Shown in pieces: positions 26,652 through 35,677 of a stretch of DNA of 61,563 nucleotides. Every line of letters starts with the position of its first letter. The stretch's first letter is position 1. This DNA is from Arenibacter latericius DSM 15913 (GTDB taxonomy: Bacteria > Bacteroidota > Bacteroidia > Flavobacteriales > Flavobacteriaceae): positions 1 through 61,563 of the forward strand of contig NZ_AUKX01000034.1 in the NCBI RefSeq assembly GCF_000424985.1, written 5' to 3'. The notes beneath the pieces were generated by a model. It was not told where the DNA came from. It saw nothing but the letters and a program-made list of their open reading frames with translations, and did not search any database. The position numbers and the translations under genes were made by a program.

Positions 26652-28169
26652 ATGGATGCTAAGGAACAGTTCTTTGCACATATAGAGGAAGGATATACTA
26701 CCAAAGGTGATTATATAACCATGGGAGCAGCCATGCTTAATGAGGAAACTTTAACCGATGCCTTTGTAAAAATTCCACTAAAAACACTAAATAGACACGG
26801 ACTTATTGCGGGGGCTACGGGTACGGGAAAAACCAAAACCCTTCAGGTAATGGCCGAAAACTTATCCGCAAAAGGAATTCCCGTTCTTTGTATGGACCTT
26901 AAAGGTGACCTTAGTGGGCTAGCACAACCTAGCCCAGGACATCCCAAAATAAATGAGCGGCATGCTAAAATTGGATTACCCTTTACTGCTTCTGGATTCC
27001 CGGTAGAAATTCTTTCCCTATCTGAGCAAGGAGGGGTTAGATTAAGAGCTACGGTATCCGAATTTGGCCCTACACTCCTATCTAGAATTCTAGACCTATC
27101 TGTTACCCAAGAAGGAATTGTAGCAGTAATTTTTAAATATTGTGATGATAACCATTACCCTTTATTGGACCTAAAAGACTTTAAAAAAGTATTGCATTAT
27201 GCCACCAATGAAGGTAAAGAAGAGTTTACTGAAAGTTATGGAAGCATTTCTACCCGGTCTACAGGTACCATCCTTAGAAAAGTAATAGAATTAGAACAGC
27301 AGGGAGCTGACCTATTTTTTGGTGAAAAATCTTTTGAAGTGGACGATCTTACCCGTATTGATGATCAGGGTCGAGGTTACATCAATATTATAAGACTAAC
27401 AGATATTCAAGACCGACCTAAACTGTTCTCTACTTTTATGTTGAGTCTATTAGCAGAAATTTATGATACCTTCCCAGAACAAGGAGATAGCGATAGACCA
27501 GAATTGATACTCTTTATAGACGAGGCGCATTTATTGTTCAAAGAAGCCTCTAAAGCATTATTGAATCAAATAGAAAACATTGTAAAACTAATTCGCTCTA
27601 AAGGTATCGGACTATATTTTGTAACTCAAAATCCTACTGATGTTCCCGATGCTGTGTTAGCCCAATTAGGATTAAAAATTCAACATGCACTAAGAGCTTT
27701 TACAGCGAAGGATAGAAAAGCAATAAAACTTACAGCACAAAATTATCCTATATCCGAATTTTACGATACTACAAAGGTACTAACCTCCCTTGGAACTGGT
27801 GAAGCCCTAATTTCTGCCTTAGACGAAAAGGGTAGACCAACCCCCTTGGCCGCAACACTGGTAAGGGCTCCTATGAGTCGTATGGATGTGCTTACGGATA
27901 GTGAACTAAAATCACTGATAAACAATTCTAGTCTAGTTGATAAATACAGTGAAACTATAGACCGAGAAAGCGCCTATGAAATGCTTAATGCGAAAATTGA
28001 TCGTGCAGAAGAACTAGCAGAGAAAGAAAGTGTTAACACTACCTCCAAAAGAACCACTAGGACTAGTAGCCGAAGAACCAGCACCCGCCAGAACCCTGTT
28101 GTAAAGGTGCTTACCAGCGCTACCTTTATCAGAGGTGTTATGGGCATATTAAAGAAAGTAATGCGCTAG
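26652..28169 (+). CDS. HerA-like ATPase (DUF853/YjgR family)
   Basis: 505 residues. Walker A GATGTGKT (54-61) follows the family head LKTLNRHGLIAGATGTGKTK, and Walker B is LILFIDEAHLLF. Other DUF853 blocks are CMDLKGDLSGLAQP, LLDLKDF, YFVTQNPTDVPDAVLAQLG and RAFTAKDRKAIK. The C-terminal 60 residues are Ser/Thr/Arg-rich and basic. DUF853 proteins are cytoplasmic HerA/FtsK-type ATPases of unknown role. No NurA-type nuclease or defence partner is adjacent, so a defence role is not supported here. It may be co-transcribed with the lipoprotein and hydrolase that follow. Confidence 0.9.
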   Translation: MDAKEQFFAHIEEGYTTKGDYITMGAAMLNEETLTDAFVKIPLKTLNRHGLIAGATGTGKTKTLQVMAENLSAKGIPVLCMDLKGDLSGLAQPSPGHPKINERHAKIGLPFTASGFPVEILSLSEQGGVRLRATVSEFGPTLLSRILDLSVTQEGIVAVIFKYCDDNHYPLLDLKDFKKVLHYATNEGKEEFTESYGSISTRSTGTILRKVIELEQQGADLFFGEKSFEVDDLTRIDDQGRGYINIIRLTDIQDRPKLFSTFMLSLLAEIYDTFPEQGDSDRPELILFIDEAHLLFKEASKALLNQIENIVKLIRSKGIGLYFVTQNPTDVPDAVLAQLGLKIQHALRAFTAKDRKAIKLTAQNYPISEFYDTTKVLTSLGTGEALISALDEKGRPTPLAATLVRAPMSRMDVLTDSELKSLINNSSLVDKYSETIDRESAYEMLNAKIDRAEELAEKESVNTTSKRTTRTSSRRTSTRQNPVVKVLTSATFIRGVMGILKKVMR

Positions 28170-28231
28170 AACAGCCCCTATTGAAGAACAACAATTATTT
28201 AAACTAACTCACAAAACCCTATATTCTAAAA

Positions 28232-28780
28232 ATGACAAGACTCCCTATTTATGCAATAGTACTTTTATCTCTTTTATTTATTCAATGTAACACTAACAAC
28301 GATTTCTTAATTACAAAAGGCCAAGTAGGTAAACTGGACAAATCTACCCCTATAGACCAATTGGAAACCATATTTGCAACAGATTCTATAGTAAGAGACA
28401 CGGTGTTTACTAATATTGGAGAACGGGTAAAAAAAATAGATATTTTTGAAAAAGGGGGTGCACATCTTATGACCCTTACTCCTACTTTAGACAGCGTACC
28501 CAAGGTAGATATAATCCGAATTTACGACCCTAGGTTTGTAACAGACAAAGGTGTGGGATTAAATAGCACTTTTAAAGATATTAGAGAGAAACACAACGTT
28601 GGTAAAATTGTTACTGCCTTAAACAATATTGTAGTTTTCTTAAAAGATTCTGACGCTTATTTCACCATTGCAAAATCTGAACTACCTAGTAGCCTACAGT
28701 ATAATTCTAGCACCAATATTGAAGCAGTCCAAATCCCCGACGCTGCTAAAATAAAGTATATCATGGTTGGTTGGGAATAA
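28232..28780 (+). CDS. Uncharacterised lipoprotein
   Basis: 182 residues. The N terminus MTRLPIYAIVLLSLLFIQC gives a lipobox with Cys19. The rest is a soluble domain with no motif I recognise; it includes the segments GVGLNSTFKDIREKHNVGKI and VVFLKDSDAYFTIAKSELP, suggesting a conserved small fold. It begins 62 bases after the HerA-like gene, and its stop lies 8 bases before the start of the alpha/beta hydrolase, so it is probably translated together with that enzyme. Confidence 0.75.
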   Translation: MTRLPIYAIVLLSLLFIQCNTNNDFLITKGQVGKLDKSTPIDQLETIFATDSIVRDTVFTNIGERVKKIDIFEKGGAHLMTLTPTLDSVPKVDIIRIYDPRFVTDKGVGLNSTFKDIREKHNVGKIVTALNNIVVFLKDSDAYFTIAKSELPSSLQYNSSTNIEAVQIPDAAKIKYIMVGWE

Positions 28781-28788
28781 TACAGCGC

Positions 28789-29628
28789 ATGAAAAAAATC
28801 CTTTACCATACCTTGGCATTATCCTATGGGGCGTACTTTAATAGCCTTGCTCTTTTTTCGCCAACTTCAGCAGCAAAAAAGGCATTTCAACTATTTAGCA
28901 CCCCTAGAAAGGGTGGCGTATTGCCCCACCAGGAAGAATTTCTAAACAATGCCAAGGACAAAAAGGTTTTAATCAATGGATTAAATATACAAACGTATCA
29001 TTGGCCCGGAGATAATGAAACGGTATTACTTATGCATGGTTGGGAAAGCAATGCCTTTAGATGGCGTAATTTAATTGAAAAGTTACAAGAAAAAGATTTT
29101 AATATACTTGCTTTTGACGCACCCGGACATGGTTACTCTAATGGCACAATGCTAAACTTGCCCATTTATACAAATAGCGCCAAAGAAATAATTAAGATGC
29201 ATCATCCCAAATATATTATTGGGCATTCCATGGGCGGCCTAGCAACCATTCATCATCAATATGAGAATCCAAATACCTCAATCCAAAAAATTGTTTCCCT
29301 AGGAGCTCCAGCTGAACTTTCTCAGCTTATGGAACACTATCAAAATCTTCTTAAATTTAACGATAGGGTTTTACAGGGATTAGACAAATATCTTTACGAG
29401 CATTATAGCTTTAGAATTAACGATATATCTACCCCTTACTATGCTCGGTCTATCTCTAAACCTGGATTAATAATCCATGACAAAGAAGATACTATCACTC
29501 CTTTTAGCGCCTCAGAAGCTTTACATAAAAGCTGGGAAAACAGCCAACTAATCGCTACCACAGGTTTAGGACATTCCCTTCACCAGGATGAAGTAAATCG
29601 TAAAATCGCAGAATTCTTAAACTCCTAG
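28789..29628 (+). CDS. Alpha/beta hydrolase
   Basis: 279 residues from the ATG at 28789; a TTG six codons earlier would overlap the upstream gene. The fold is marked by VLLMHGWESNAFRW (oxyanion turn), FDAPGHGYS, the nucleophile elbow IGHSMGGLA, an Asp in IHDKEDTITPF and a His in GLGHSLHQD. The N terminus has a weak hydrophobic stretch (TLALSYGAYFNSLALF) that may associate with the membrane. The substrate is unknown. Confidence 0.88.
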   Translation: MKKILYHTLALSYGAYFNSLALFSPTSAAKKAFQLFSTPRKGGVLPHQEEFLNNAKDKKVLINGLNIQTYHWPGDNETVLLMHGWESNAFRWRNLIEKLQEKDFNILAFDAPGHGYSNGTMLNLPIYTNSAKEIIKMHHPKYIIGHSMGGLATIHHQYENPNTSIQKIVSLGAPAELSQLMEHYQNLLKFNDRVLQGLDKYLYEHYSFRINDISTPYYARSISKPGLIIHDKEDTITPFSASEALHKSWENSQLIATTGLGHSLHQDEVNRKIAEFLNS

Positions 29629-29637
29629 AAATCAACA

Positions 29638-29659
29638 CCCCTGATTGACCTAATAGGGG
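29638..29659. terminator. Weak hairpin between convergent genes
   Basis: CCCCT-G-ATT (29638-29646) pairs with AATAGGGG (29652-29659) with one bulge, in the 33-base gap between the hydrolase and sugar isomerase-like stops. Stability is modest. Confidence 0.4.
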
Positions 29660-29661
29660 AA

Positions 29662-30498
29662 TTAAAATCTTTTCATATACTTCATATTGTGCGCCATACT
29701 CTCGAAAGGTGAGCTTGCATATTCTTCTTGTTCTATAAATATATATTCTAGGCCTGAATCTTTCTTATGCGCCAACATTTGTGAAATATTAAGTCCGCCC
29801 TTACCAAACTCGGTACTTTCTTTTTTCTCCATGTCCATATCCTTTAAGTGCCATAATGGAAACCTCCCTTTATATCTTCTAAAATAATCCAAGGGGTCTT
29901 TTCCAGCAACCACCACCCAACCTAGATCTAGTTCCATATGCACTAGATCTGCTTGGGAATTATCTAGAAGTACATCATATAATACTTCCCCATTATGCGA
30001 CTCAAATTCATACTCATGGTTATGGTAACCAAATTTTATTCCTCTTTTCTTACAATCCTCACCAGCTTTATTGAACGCTTCCGCAACTGCCTTATAATTA
30101 TCCACTGTCTGACCATTACTAGGGAGGGATGAGCAAATTAGATACTCCTGGCCCGACTCAGAAGCTTGGTCTAGGGTATCTGCCCAATTATCATCTAAGG
30201 CAACATGCCCACTTCTAAGTGTCATTCCCAAGGATTTACACACCTCTTTCATTTCTTTTGGCCCAAGCCCGTAGTACAGTCCTTTAGCACTCCTAGCAGT
30301 TTCTATTTGCTTTATACCAAGTGCGGCGATCTTTTCCAAAGTACCTCTAGCATCCGCCAACATTTCATCGCGGAAAGTATATAATTGAACCCCTAAATTC
30401 TTCTCCGCCTTTTTCTGCGCAAAAGTAAATGAAGGAAGCAATACAGCTCCTGTGGCCAATAAGCCAGATTTAAATAAAAACTCTTTTCTCGTTGTCAT
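29662..30498 (-). CDS. Exported sugar phosphate isomerase/epimerase-like TIM-barrel protein
   Basis: 278 residues from the ATG at 30498 (MTTRKEFLFKSGLLATGAVL), which gives a Tat-like or Sec signal ending SFTFAQ. The AP endonuclease 2/xylose isomerase-like barrel shows LGVQLYTFRDEML, GIKQIETAR, GYHNHEYEF and MELDLGWVVVAGKDP, with metal-binding His, Glu and Asp. Family members isomerise sugars or keto-sugars and often occur with Gfo/Idh/MocA and DUF1080 proteins. It follows the aldo/keto reductase by 17 bases on the same strand. Confidence 0.85.
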   Translation of the reverse strand: MTTRKEFLFKSGLLATGAVLLPSFTFAQKKAEKNLGVQLYTFRDEMLADARGTLEKIAALGIKQIETARSAKGLYYGLGPKEMKEVCKSLGMTLRSGHVALDDNWADTLDQASESGQEYLICSSLPSNGQTVDNYKAVAEAFNKAGEDCKKRGIKFGYHNHEYEFESHNGEVLYDVLLDNSQADLVHMELDLGWVVVAGKDPLDYFRRYKGRFPLWHLKDMDMEKKESTEFGKGGLNISQMLAHKKDSGLEYIFIEQEEYASSPFESMAHNMKYMKRF

Positions 30499-30515
30499 AG
30501 TTATTGTTATTAAAA

Positions 30516-31487
30516 TTATTGAGACCAAGAAGTTGGTTTTCTATCCCAACGATGTTCTTTTATTTGTTGATAGAGTTCCTCAGAAAGGCCTTTCCCATCA
30601 CTCACTGCAGTATTCATCAATACATTTCGTTCCTTCCTCATGCCTGGTATAACAGTACTTACTGTCCTATTCATTGTAATAAAACGCAGGGCCATCTCGG
30701 CCATTGTCATCTCAGTAGGCACTAAAGGTCTAAGTCTATCGGCCCTTTCTGCGCTAGCAAGCAAATTCTCTGGCACAAAATAACTTGCACTCCAACTGTC
30801 CTCAGGAAAAACAGTATCCTTAGTAATATTACCTGTAAGTGTACCCTCGTCAAAAGGCACTCTCGCAATTACCCCTATATTTAAATCTTCACATAACGAA
30901 AAGAGTTTATCTTCTGGAGCTTGATCAAAAATGTTATAAATCACCTGCACCGATTCAAACATCCCGGTTTGTAATGCTTCTATTCCATTTTCGGGCTCCC
31001 AGCGATTAACACTAATTCCCATTGCAGCTATTTTTCCCGAAGCTTTTAAATCCTCTACCGCACGCCTCCACTCTTCCTGATGAGACCAACTATCATCCCA
31101 AGTATGAAACTGCAAAAGATCAATCTGCTCTACCCCTAAATTTTTCAAGGACTTCTCGGTATACTCAATAATATGGTCATTGGGATAAGACTCCTCCAAC
31201 GTATATTCGGGTTTTGCCGGCCATTTAAAATTCTTTGCCGGAATTTTAGTTGCCGCATATAATTTCTTGTCAGGATGCCTCTTCAACAATTCCCCTAATA
31301 ACTTTTCACTATGTCCGTGACCATACGCCCATGCGGTATCAAAGAAATTAACTCCCCGTTCTACAGCGAGATCCAAAGCCTTAACAGAAAGTAGGTCGTC
31401 TTCCTCTGTCCACTCCCCCATCCCCCACATTCCATATCCTATCTCACTAACATCCCACTGCGGTATTCCAAATTTTCTATTTATCAT
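30516..31487 (-). CDS. Aldo/keto reductase
   Basis: 323 residues with the AKR barrel motifs: FFDTAWAYGHGHSEKLLGEL (catalytic Asp and Tyr), AATKIP (catalytic Lys), LLQFHTWDDSW (the His), and a C-terminal cofactor segment VIPGMRKERNVLMN. It reduces aldehydes or ketones with NAD(P)H in the cytoplasm. The 17-base gap to the TIM-barrel gene and the 54-base gap from the esterase gene downstream of it in coordinate suggest a small sugar-processing operon (esterase, reductase, isomerase in transcription order). Confidence 0.9.
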   Translation of the reverse strand: MINRKFGIPQWDVSEIGYGMWGMGEWTEEDDLLSVKALDLAVERGVNFFDTAWAYGHGHSEKLLGELLKRHPDKKLYAATKIPAKNFKWPAKPEYTLEESYPNDHIIEYTEKSLKNLGVEQIDLLQFHTWDDSWSHQEEWRRAVEDLKASGKIAAMGISVNRWEPENGIEALQTGMFESVQVIYNIFDQAPEDKLFSLCEDLNIGVIARVPFDEGTLTGNITKDTVFPEDSWSASYFVPENLLASAERADRLRPLVPTEMTMAEMALRFITMNRTVSTVIPGMRKERNVLMNTAVSDGKGLSEELYQQIKEHRWDRKPTSWSQ

Positions 31488-31541
31488 ATTCCGTATTTAA
31501 CTATTTCTGAAGTTCTAAAAACCCTCCAATTTCTTTATGCC

Positions 31542-32402
31542 TTAATGTTGATGAAAGGCATCGGAGACAAACTCTAATACCTTTGGTAAAGATGCTCTCC
31601 AATACGTCCAGCTATGACCACCATCCCTTACGCGATATTCATGAGGAATTTCTCTTTTTTTCATAGCAATATGCACTAAGCTATTACCTTCATACAGAAA
31701 ATCATCATCCCCACAATCAATATACCATCGTACCGATTTTATATCCTCTACCGGCATATTCTGTATTAAAGAAATTGCATTATGCCTATTAAAATAAGCC
31801 GCAACGTCCTTTTTAGGATATCTTTCATTTTTTCTACTTAATCCTGCTTCCATCTCTTCAACACTTAATGGACCTACATACGCGCTTAGTGGACATGCGG
31901 AGGAAAATAGATCGGGGCGATGTAGTGCATACATAAACGAGCCTCCCCCACCCATAGAAAGTCCGGCAACCGCCCTATATCGCTTCTCTGATTTTATGCG
32001 ATATTGTTTTTCCACATGTGGCATTAGTTCTTCAAAAAAGAAATCTTCATATCGCCAATCCCCACTAATAGAGTTAAAATAACCACGAACCCCAGAATTT
32101 GCATCGGGCATAATAATAATCATAGGGGTAGCTTTTCCTTCCTTAATGGCTAAATCCGTAATACGTAAGACCTCACCAAATTGTATCCATCCGGTTTGAT
32201 CGTCCCCTGCCCCATGCAGTAAATATAAAATGGGATAACTCCTTTGTGAAGTTTCATAATCTGGCGGTAGATAAACAGCATATTTCCGCTCACTATCTAA
32301 GATAGTACTCTTCATGGTTAGTTCATCATAAACTTTTCCTGATTGTGCATTAGCTGCTAACAACCCAACTATAAAAAACAACAAAAGGAACTGACTTTTC
32401 AT
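31542..32402 (-). CDS. Secreted esterase (esterase D / feruloyl esterase-like)
   Basis: 286 residues with a signal peptide (about 1-19, ending LLAANAQ). The hydrolase fold shows YPILYLLHGAGDDQTGWIQF, a nucleophile Ser in AGLSMGGGGSFMYALHRPDL, an Asp in DCGDDDFLY and a His in RDGGHSWTYW. The closest general types are the esterases attached to or near xylanases, so it may remove acyl groups from carbohydrates outside the inner membrane. It is first in a minus-strand run with the aldo/keto reductase and isomerase-like genes. Confidence 0.87.
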   Translation of the reverse strand: MKSQFLLLFFIVGLLAANAQSGKVYDELTMKSTILDSERKYAVYLPPDYETSQRSYPILYLLHGAGDDQTGWIQFGEVLRITDLAIKEGKATPMIIIMPDANSGVRGYFNSISGDWRYEDFFFEELMPHVEKQYRIKSEKRYRAVAGLSMGGGGSFMYALHRPDLFSSACPLSAYVGPLSVEEMEAGLSRKNERYPKKDVAAYFNRHNAISLIQNMPVEDIKSVRWYIDCGDDDFLYEGNSLVHIAMKKREIPHEYRVRDGGHSWTYWRASLPKVLEFVSDAFHQH

Positions 32403-32567
32403 ATATAGATCTTAATTTTATGAGACCGGGAGCCTTCCTTAACAGAATCACTTCCAAGCAGATTCATTAAATTTAAAAATATTCCTGCTATATAACCATT
32501 AATGAACAGATTAAAGTTTTAAAACCGCATTATTAAAAGGGAATAAAAAATATAAAACAGTACCAAT

Positions 32568-32641
32568 AAAAAAATCCGTTAAAGACCAGTAAAACCTCAG
32601 CATTTAATTGCCGATATTTCACTGCCCTTAACGGACTTTTT
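32568..32641 (-). terminator. Terminator of fabV
   Basis: CCGTTAA (32576-32582) pairs with TTAACGG (32628-32634), with an inner stem CAGT/ACTG around a long loop. On the minus strand the hairpin is followed by ATTTTTTT. The fabV stop is about 40 bases upstream. Confidence 0.7.
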
Positions 32642-32679
32642 AAACTATATAAGTAGAGAAAATTCTAATTAGGCATCAC

Positions 32680-33867
32680 CTATTGTAAGCCTGGGATTTC
32701 TACTATCTCATTTACATCTTTATCATAATCTACACCAGGCACCATAAATCCAAATAGATTAAAGAAGTCTTTTTTATACCCTTCTAGATCTCCAATGTTA
32801 GATAAGTTTTCTGTTGTAGCCTTCTCCCAAAGTTCAGTCACCTGAGCCTGTACATCGTCGCGCATTTCCCAATCATCAATTCTAATCCTACCTTGATCAT
32901 CTGTTGGAGTATTAGCTGAATATAATCGGTCTTCAAACAAACGTTGAATCTGCTCTATACAACCTTCATGAATTCCCTTTTCCTTCATCACCTTATAAAG
33001 TAGAGATATATAAAGAGGAATTACCGGAATAGCAGAACTTGCTTGGGTAACCAAGGCTTTATTTACAGAAACATAAGCCTCTCCGCTAATAGATTTTAGG
33101 CTATCTCCAATTTCAAAAGCTGTAGCTTCTAAATGATCCTTAGCTCTACCAATAGTACCTTTCCTATAAACTGATTCAGTTAGCGCTGGCCCTATGTAAG
33201 AATAGGCAACCGTTTTACAACCGTCTGCTAACAATCCCTCTTCTTGCAAGGCATCCATCCACATTTTCCAGTCTTCTCCACCCATAACGGCTATAGTGTT
33301 TTCTATATCATCTCCAACTGCAGGCTCTATAGAGATATCTGAAACAACCCCTGTATGGAAGTCAACCGTTTTATTTTTATAGCTAGATCCAATTGGTTTT
33401 AGCACAGATTTATATCTAACCCCTGTTTCTGGATGTGTTCTAACTGGAGAAGCCAAACTATAGATAACAAGATCAACCTGACCTAAATCTGCCTTTATTA
33501 AATCTAAGGTTTGTCTTTTAATCTCTTTAGAAAATGCATCCCCATTTATACTTTTCGCATAGAGTCCGGCTTTATGAGCTTCCTCCTCAAAAAAGGCGCT
33601 ATTATACCATCCTGGTGAAGCTGGTCTACCTGCGGAAGGCGGCTTTTCAAAAAACACTCCAATTGTAGCTGCTTCTGACCCAAAGGCGCTAGTTATTCTA
33701 GAAGCTAGTCCAAACCCTGTAGACGCCCCAATAACCAACACTTTTTTAGCCCCATTAATGGCGCCTTTTGATTTTACGTATTTAATTTGCTCAATAACAT
33801 TTTGTTGACATCCAGTAGGATGTGAAGTGAGGCATATAAACCCTCTTGTTCTAGGTTCTATAATCAT
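32680..33867 (-). CDS. fabV: Trans-2-enoyl-ACP/CoA reductase FabV
   Basis: 395 residues from the ATG at 33867, which yields the typical FabV start MIIEPRTRGFICLTSHPTGC; an upstream frame extension adds MGFEKKQN. The NADH-binding loop is VLVIGASTGFGLASRI and the active site is YSYIGPALTESVYRKGTIGR, with the Tyr-x8-Lys spacing of FabV. It catalyses the last reduction of fatty acid elongation and is usually insensitive to triclosan. It is a single gene with its own terminator. Confidence 0.95.
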   Translation of the reverse strand: MIIEPRTRGFICLTSHPTGCQQNVIEQIKYVKSKGAINGAKKVLVIGASTGFGLASRITSAFGSEAATIGVFFEKPPSAGRPASPGWYNSAFFEEEAHKAGLYAKSINGDAFSKEIKRQTLDLIKADLGQVDLVIYSLASPVRTHPETGVRYKSVLKPIGSSYKNKTVDFHTGVVSDISIEPAVGDDIENTIAVMGGEDWKMWMDALQEEGLLADGCKTVAYSYIGPALTESVYRKGTIGRAKDHLEATAFEIGDSLKSISGEAYVSVNKALVTQASSAIPVIPLYISLLYKVMKEKGIHEGCIEQIQRLFEDRLYSANTPTDDQGRIRIDDWEMRDDVQAQVTELWEKATTENLSNIGDLEGYKKDFFNLFGFMVPGVDYDKDVNEIVEIPGLQ

Positions 33868-34250
33868 GTTCTGTTTCTTTTCAAAGCCCAATGCTCCTAC
33901 ATTAAGCGAAGTAGTTAATGTGTTTAAAATTTACCAATTATCGAAGATATAGAAAAGATTTCTAAGACACCCCTAACGATCATAAAATTGAATATAAAAA
34001 ATTCTACCAACCCTCATCCAAAGACAGCTATAAGACTGAGGATCAAACTTTAAATCGACTTATCATCTATGGATTAAAAAAACTAAAATTGCACTCCCCA
34101 CCCATAATAAATAAGGTCAGAAGGGGATACCAACTATTAAACACTTAACTCCTTAGATGCTAATACGCTACTCATTTAATATAAGAAAAGGGATGATTTG
34201 CCGTTATAGCATAAAACCGACTTTGCATAACATTTACTAAATTCTAAACC
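33868..34250. other. Intergenic region, 383 bases
   Basis: It holds the fabV leader and, at 34197-34225, a probable promoter for the small lipoprotein. Otherwise nothing was recognised. Confidence 0.6.
34197..34225 (+). promoter_or_regulatory. Putative promoter of the 49-residue lipoprotein
   Basis: TTTG (34197-34200) and a second TTTG at the end of CGACTTTG (34218-34225) have 21 bases between them, close to the Bacteroidota -33/-7 arrangement. The start codon is 25 bases downstream. Confidence 0.4.
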
Positions 34251-34400
34251 GTGAAAAAAATAACTCTTATTCTGATTATTCTTTTTAGTTTCATTGCCAT
34301 GGGCAGTTGTACAAATGACGAAAATGATGAGAAAATTGACATAATAATCCCTACAGATAGCACTAAAATCAAGCAATCCGTTAGGATTATAGCCATTTAA
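34251..34400 (+). CDS. Small lipoprotein, 49 residues, GTG start
   Basis: The reading from GTG 34251 begins MKKITLILIILFSFIAMGSC, a classic lipoprotein signal with Cys20, followed by an acidic tether (TNDENDEKIDIII) and a 16-residue tail ending VRIIAI. The mature peptide is only 30 residues. A plausible promoter lies at the right distance upstream. No homologue is known to me; it could be the stub of a decayed longer lipoprotein, but the signal peptide is intact. The histidine kinase gene is convergent, 76 bases on. Confidence 0.5.
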   Translation: MKKITLILIILFSFIAMGSCTNDENDEKIDIIIPTDSTKIKQSVRIIAI

Positions 34401-34476
34401 GGGAATAATAAATCGTCTTAATAGTTGTTCCTTTTAATGAGCACTATTTATAATCACCTAAATTGAGAAATGTTAT

Positions 34477-35544
34477 TTATTGAAAAGTAATTACAAAGGT
34501 AGTTCCCTCATTAATTTTACTATCTACAGTAATAGAACCTCCTAGGCTTGTTATATGGTTATACACCAAATACAATCCAACCCCCTTACTGTCACTATTT
34601 CCATGGAATTTCTGGTTCAGGCCAAATATTTTATCCCCTACTGCATCTAAATCGAAGCCAAGACCATTATCGGTATAAATAAGTTGTTTCTTCCCGTTAA
34701 CTATAACTGTAGCAACATGAATTACCGGATGAACCTCTGGTTTAGTATATTTTATGGAATTGGTTAATAGGTTTAAAAAAATGCTTTCTAGATAACTCCT
34801 ATTGAAAACCACTGTAGGCAATTCAGAAAAATCTAGATTTATTTTCACCATTGAACTTTCCAAGAGTGATCCTATTGATTGCTGAACATGCTTAAAGGTT
34901 GCTTCAAATTCTACCTCTTCCAGCGCTATCTTTAACGACTCATGCGTACTTAAAAGATCCACATATTTATCCATAGACTTATGTAGCCCCTCCGTAGCCA
35001 TCCTCATATAGTTCAGGGTTTCTAACACTTCAGGATCAGTAATTTTAGATAAGTCAAGAAAACTAAATAAAGATAATAAGTTATTAACGGGAGACCTTAG
35101 ATCGTGCGCAGTAGTATAGTTAAGTTGTTTTAAGTCTTTATTTATCTTTTCTAATTGAGCCATATGCCCATTGCGTTCTTCTTCTAACTTTTTTTTGTAC
35201 GTAATATTTTTAGCAATGGCATAAATCAACTGTTCATCTGGCAATGGAATAGAGGTCCAATGCAACCATACTATATCTCCAGAGGCTGTTAAAAATCGGT
35301 TTTCAAAATTGATTAGGGGAACTTCTTTTTTTAAATTCTCTCGATAGCCTGCCGTTCGGGTTTGGTCTTCCTCATAAATAAATTCAGAGATATATCTGGA
35401 AAAAAGCACTTCTTCAGAATAGCCTAAAAGCTTCTGGAAAGCTGGATTTACTTTTTTAAAGTAGCCATCATAACCAGCAATACATAGCAAGTCCATAGAC
35501 AATTCAAAGAAAGGCTCAAGACTGAGTTCAACGGTTTTCTCCAT
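34477..35544 (-). CDS. PAS-domain sensor histidine kinase
   Basis: 355 residues with no transmembrane segment. A PAS domain covers about 12-120 (SMDLLCIAGYDGYFKKVNPA, then FQKLLGYSEE). A short coiled linker follows, then HisKA with the phosphoacceptor His147 in TTAHDLRSPVNNLL, and HATPase from about 230 (NLLTNSIKYTKP, YTDNGLGFDL, SDSKGVGLYLVYNHI). It is an orphan kinase: no response regulator gene lies next to it. It probably senses a cytoplasmic ligand or redox state through PAS. Confidence 0.9.
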   Translation of the reverse strand: MEKTVELSLEPFFELSMDLLCIAGYDGYFKKVNPAFQKLLGYSEEVLFSRYISEFIYEEDQTRTAGYRENLKKEVPLINFENRFLTASGDIVWLHWTSIPLPDEQLIYAIAKNITYKKKLEEERNGHMAQLEKINKDLKQLNYTTAHDLRSPVNNLLSLFSFLDLSKITDPEVLETLNYMRMATEGLHKSMDKYVDLLSTHESLKIALEEVEFEATFKHVQQSIGSLLESSMVKINLDFSELPTVVFNRSYLESIFLNLLTNSIKYTKPEVHPVIHVATVIVNGKKQLIYTDNGLGFDLDAVGDKIFGLNQKFHGNSDSKGVGLYLVYNHITSLGGSITVDSKINEGTTFVITFQ

Positions 35545-35633
35545 AAATGACTCTAAAAATCGAAATATTATTTTAATATTTCCGTATAAAATAGAAAATA
35601 ATAAGGACCTGAATAATTATTTTCAAGAGAGCT

Positions 35634-35671
35634 AATAAAAAAAGCCCGCATCCAAATTTGTCTGCGGGCTT
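35634..35671 (-). terminator. Terminator of folD
   Basis: AAGCCCGCA (35642-35650) pairs perfectly with TGCGGGCTT (35663-35671) around a 12-base loop. On the minus strand it is followed by TTTTT, six bases after the folD stop. Confidence 0.85.
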
Positions 35672-35677
35672 AATACT

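Noticed and set aside
26652-28780. HerA-like ATPase plus lipoprotein as a possible anti-phage system
   Set aside because: The ATPase matches the housekeeping-like DUF853/YjgR family, and no NurA, Sir2, DUF4297 or nuclease partner is adjacent.
34176-34376. Minus-strand frame of 66 codons
   Set aside because: It is the antisense shadow of the small lipoprotein region and has no start context or protein-like features; the plus-strand frame has a signal peptide and promoter.
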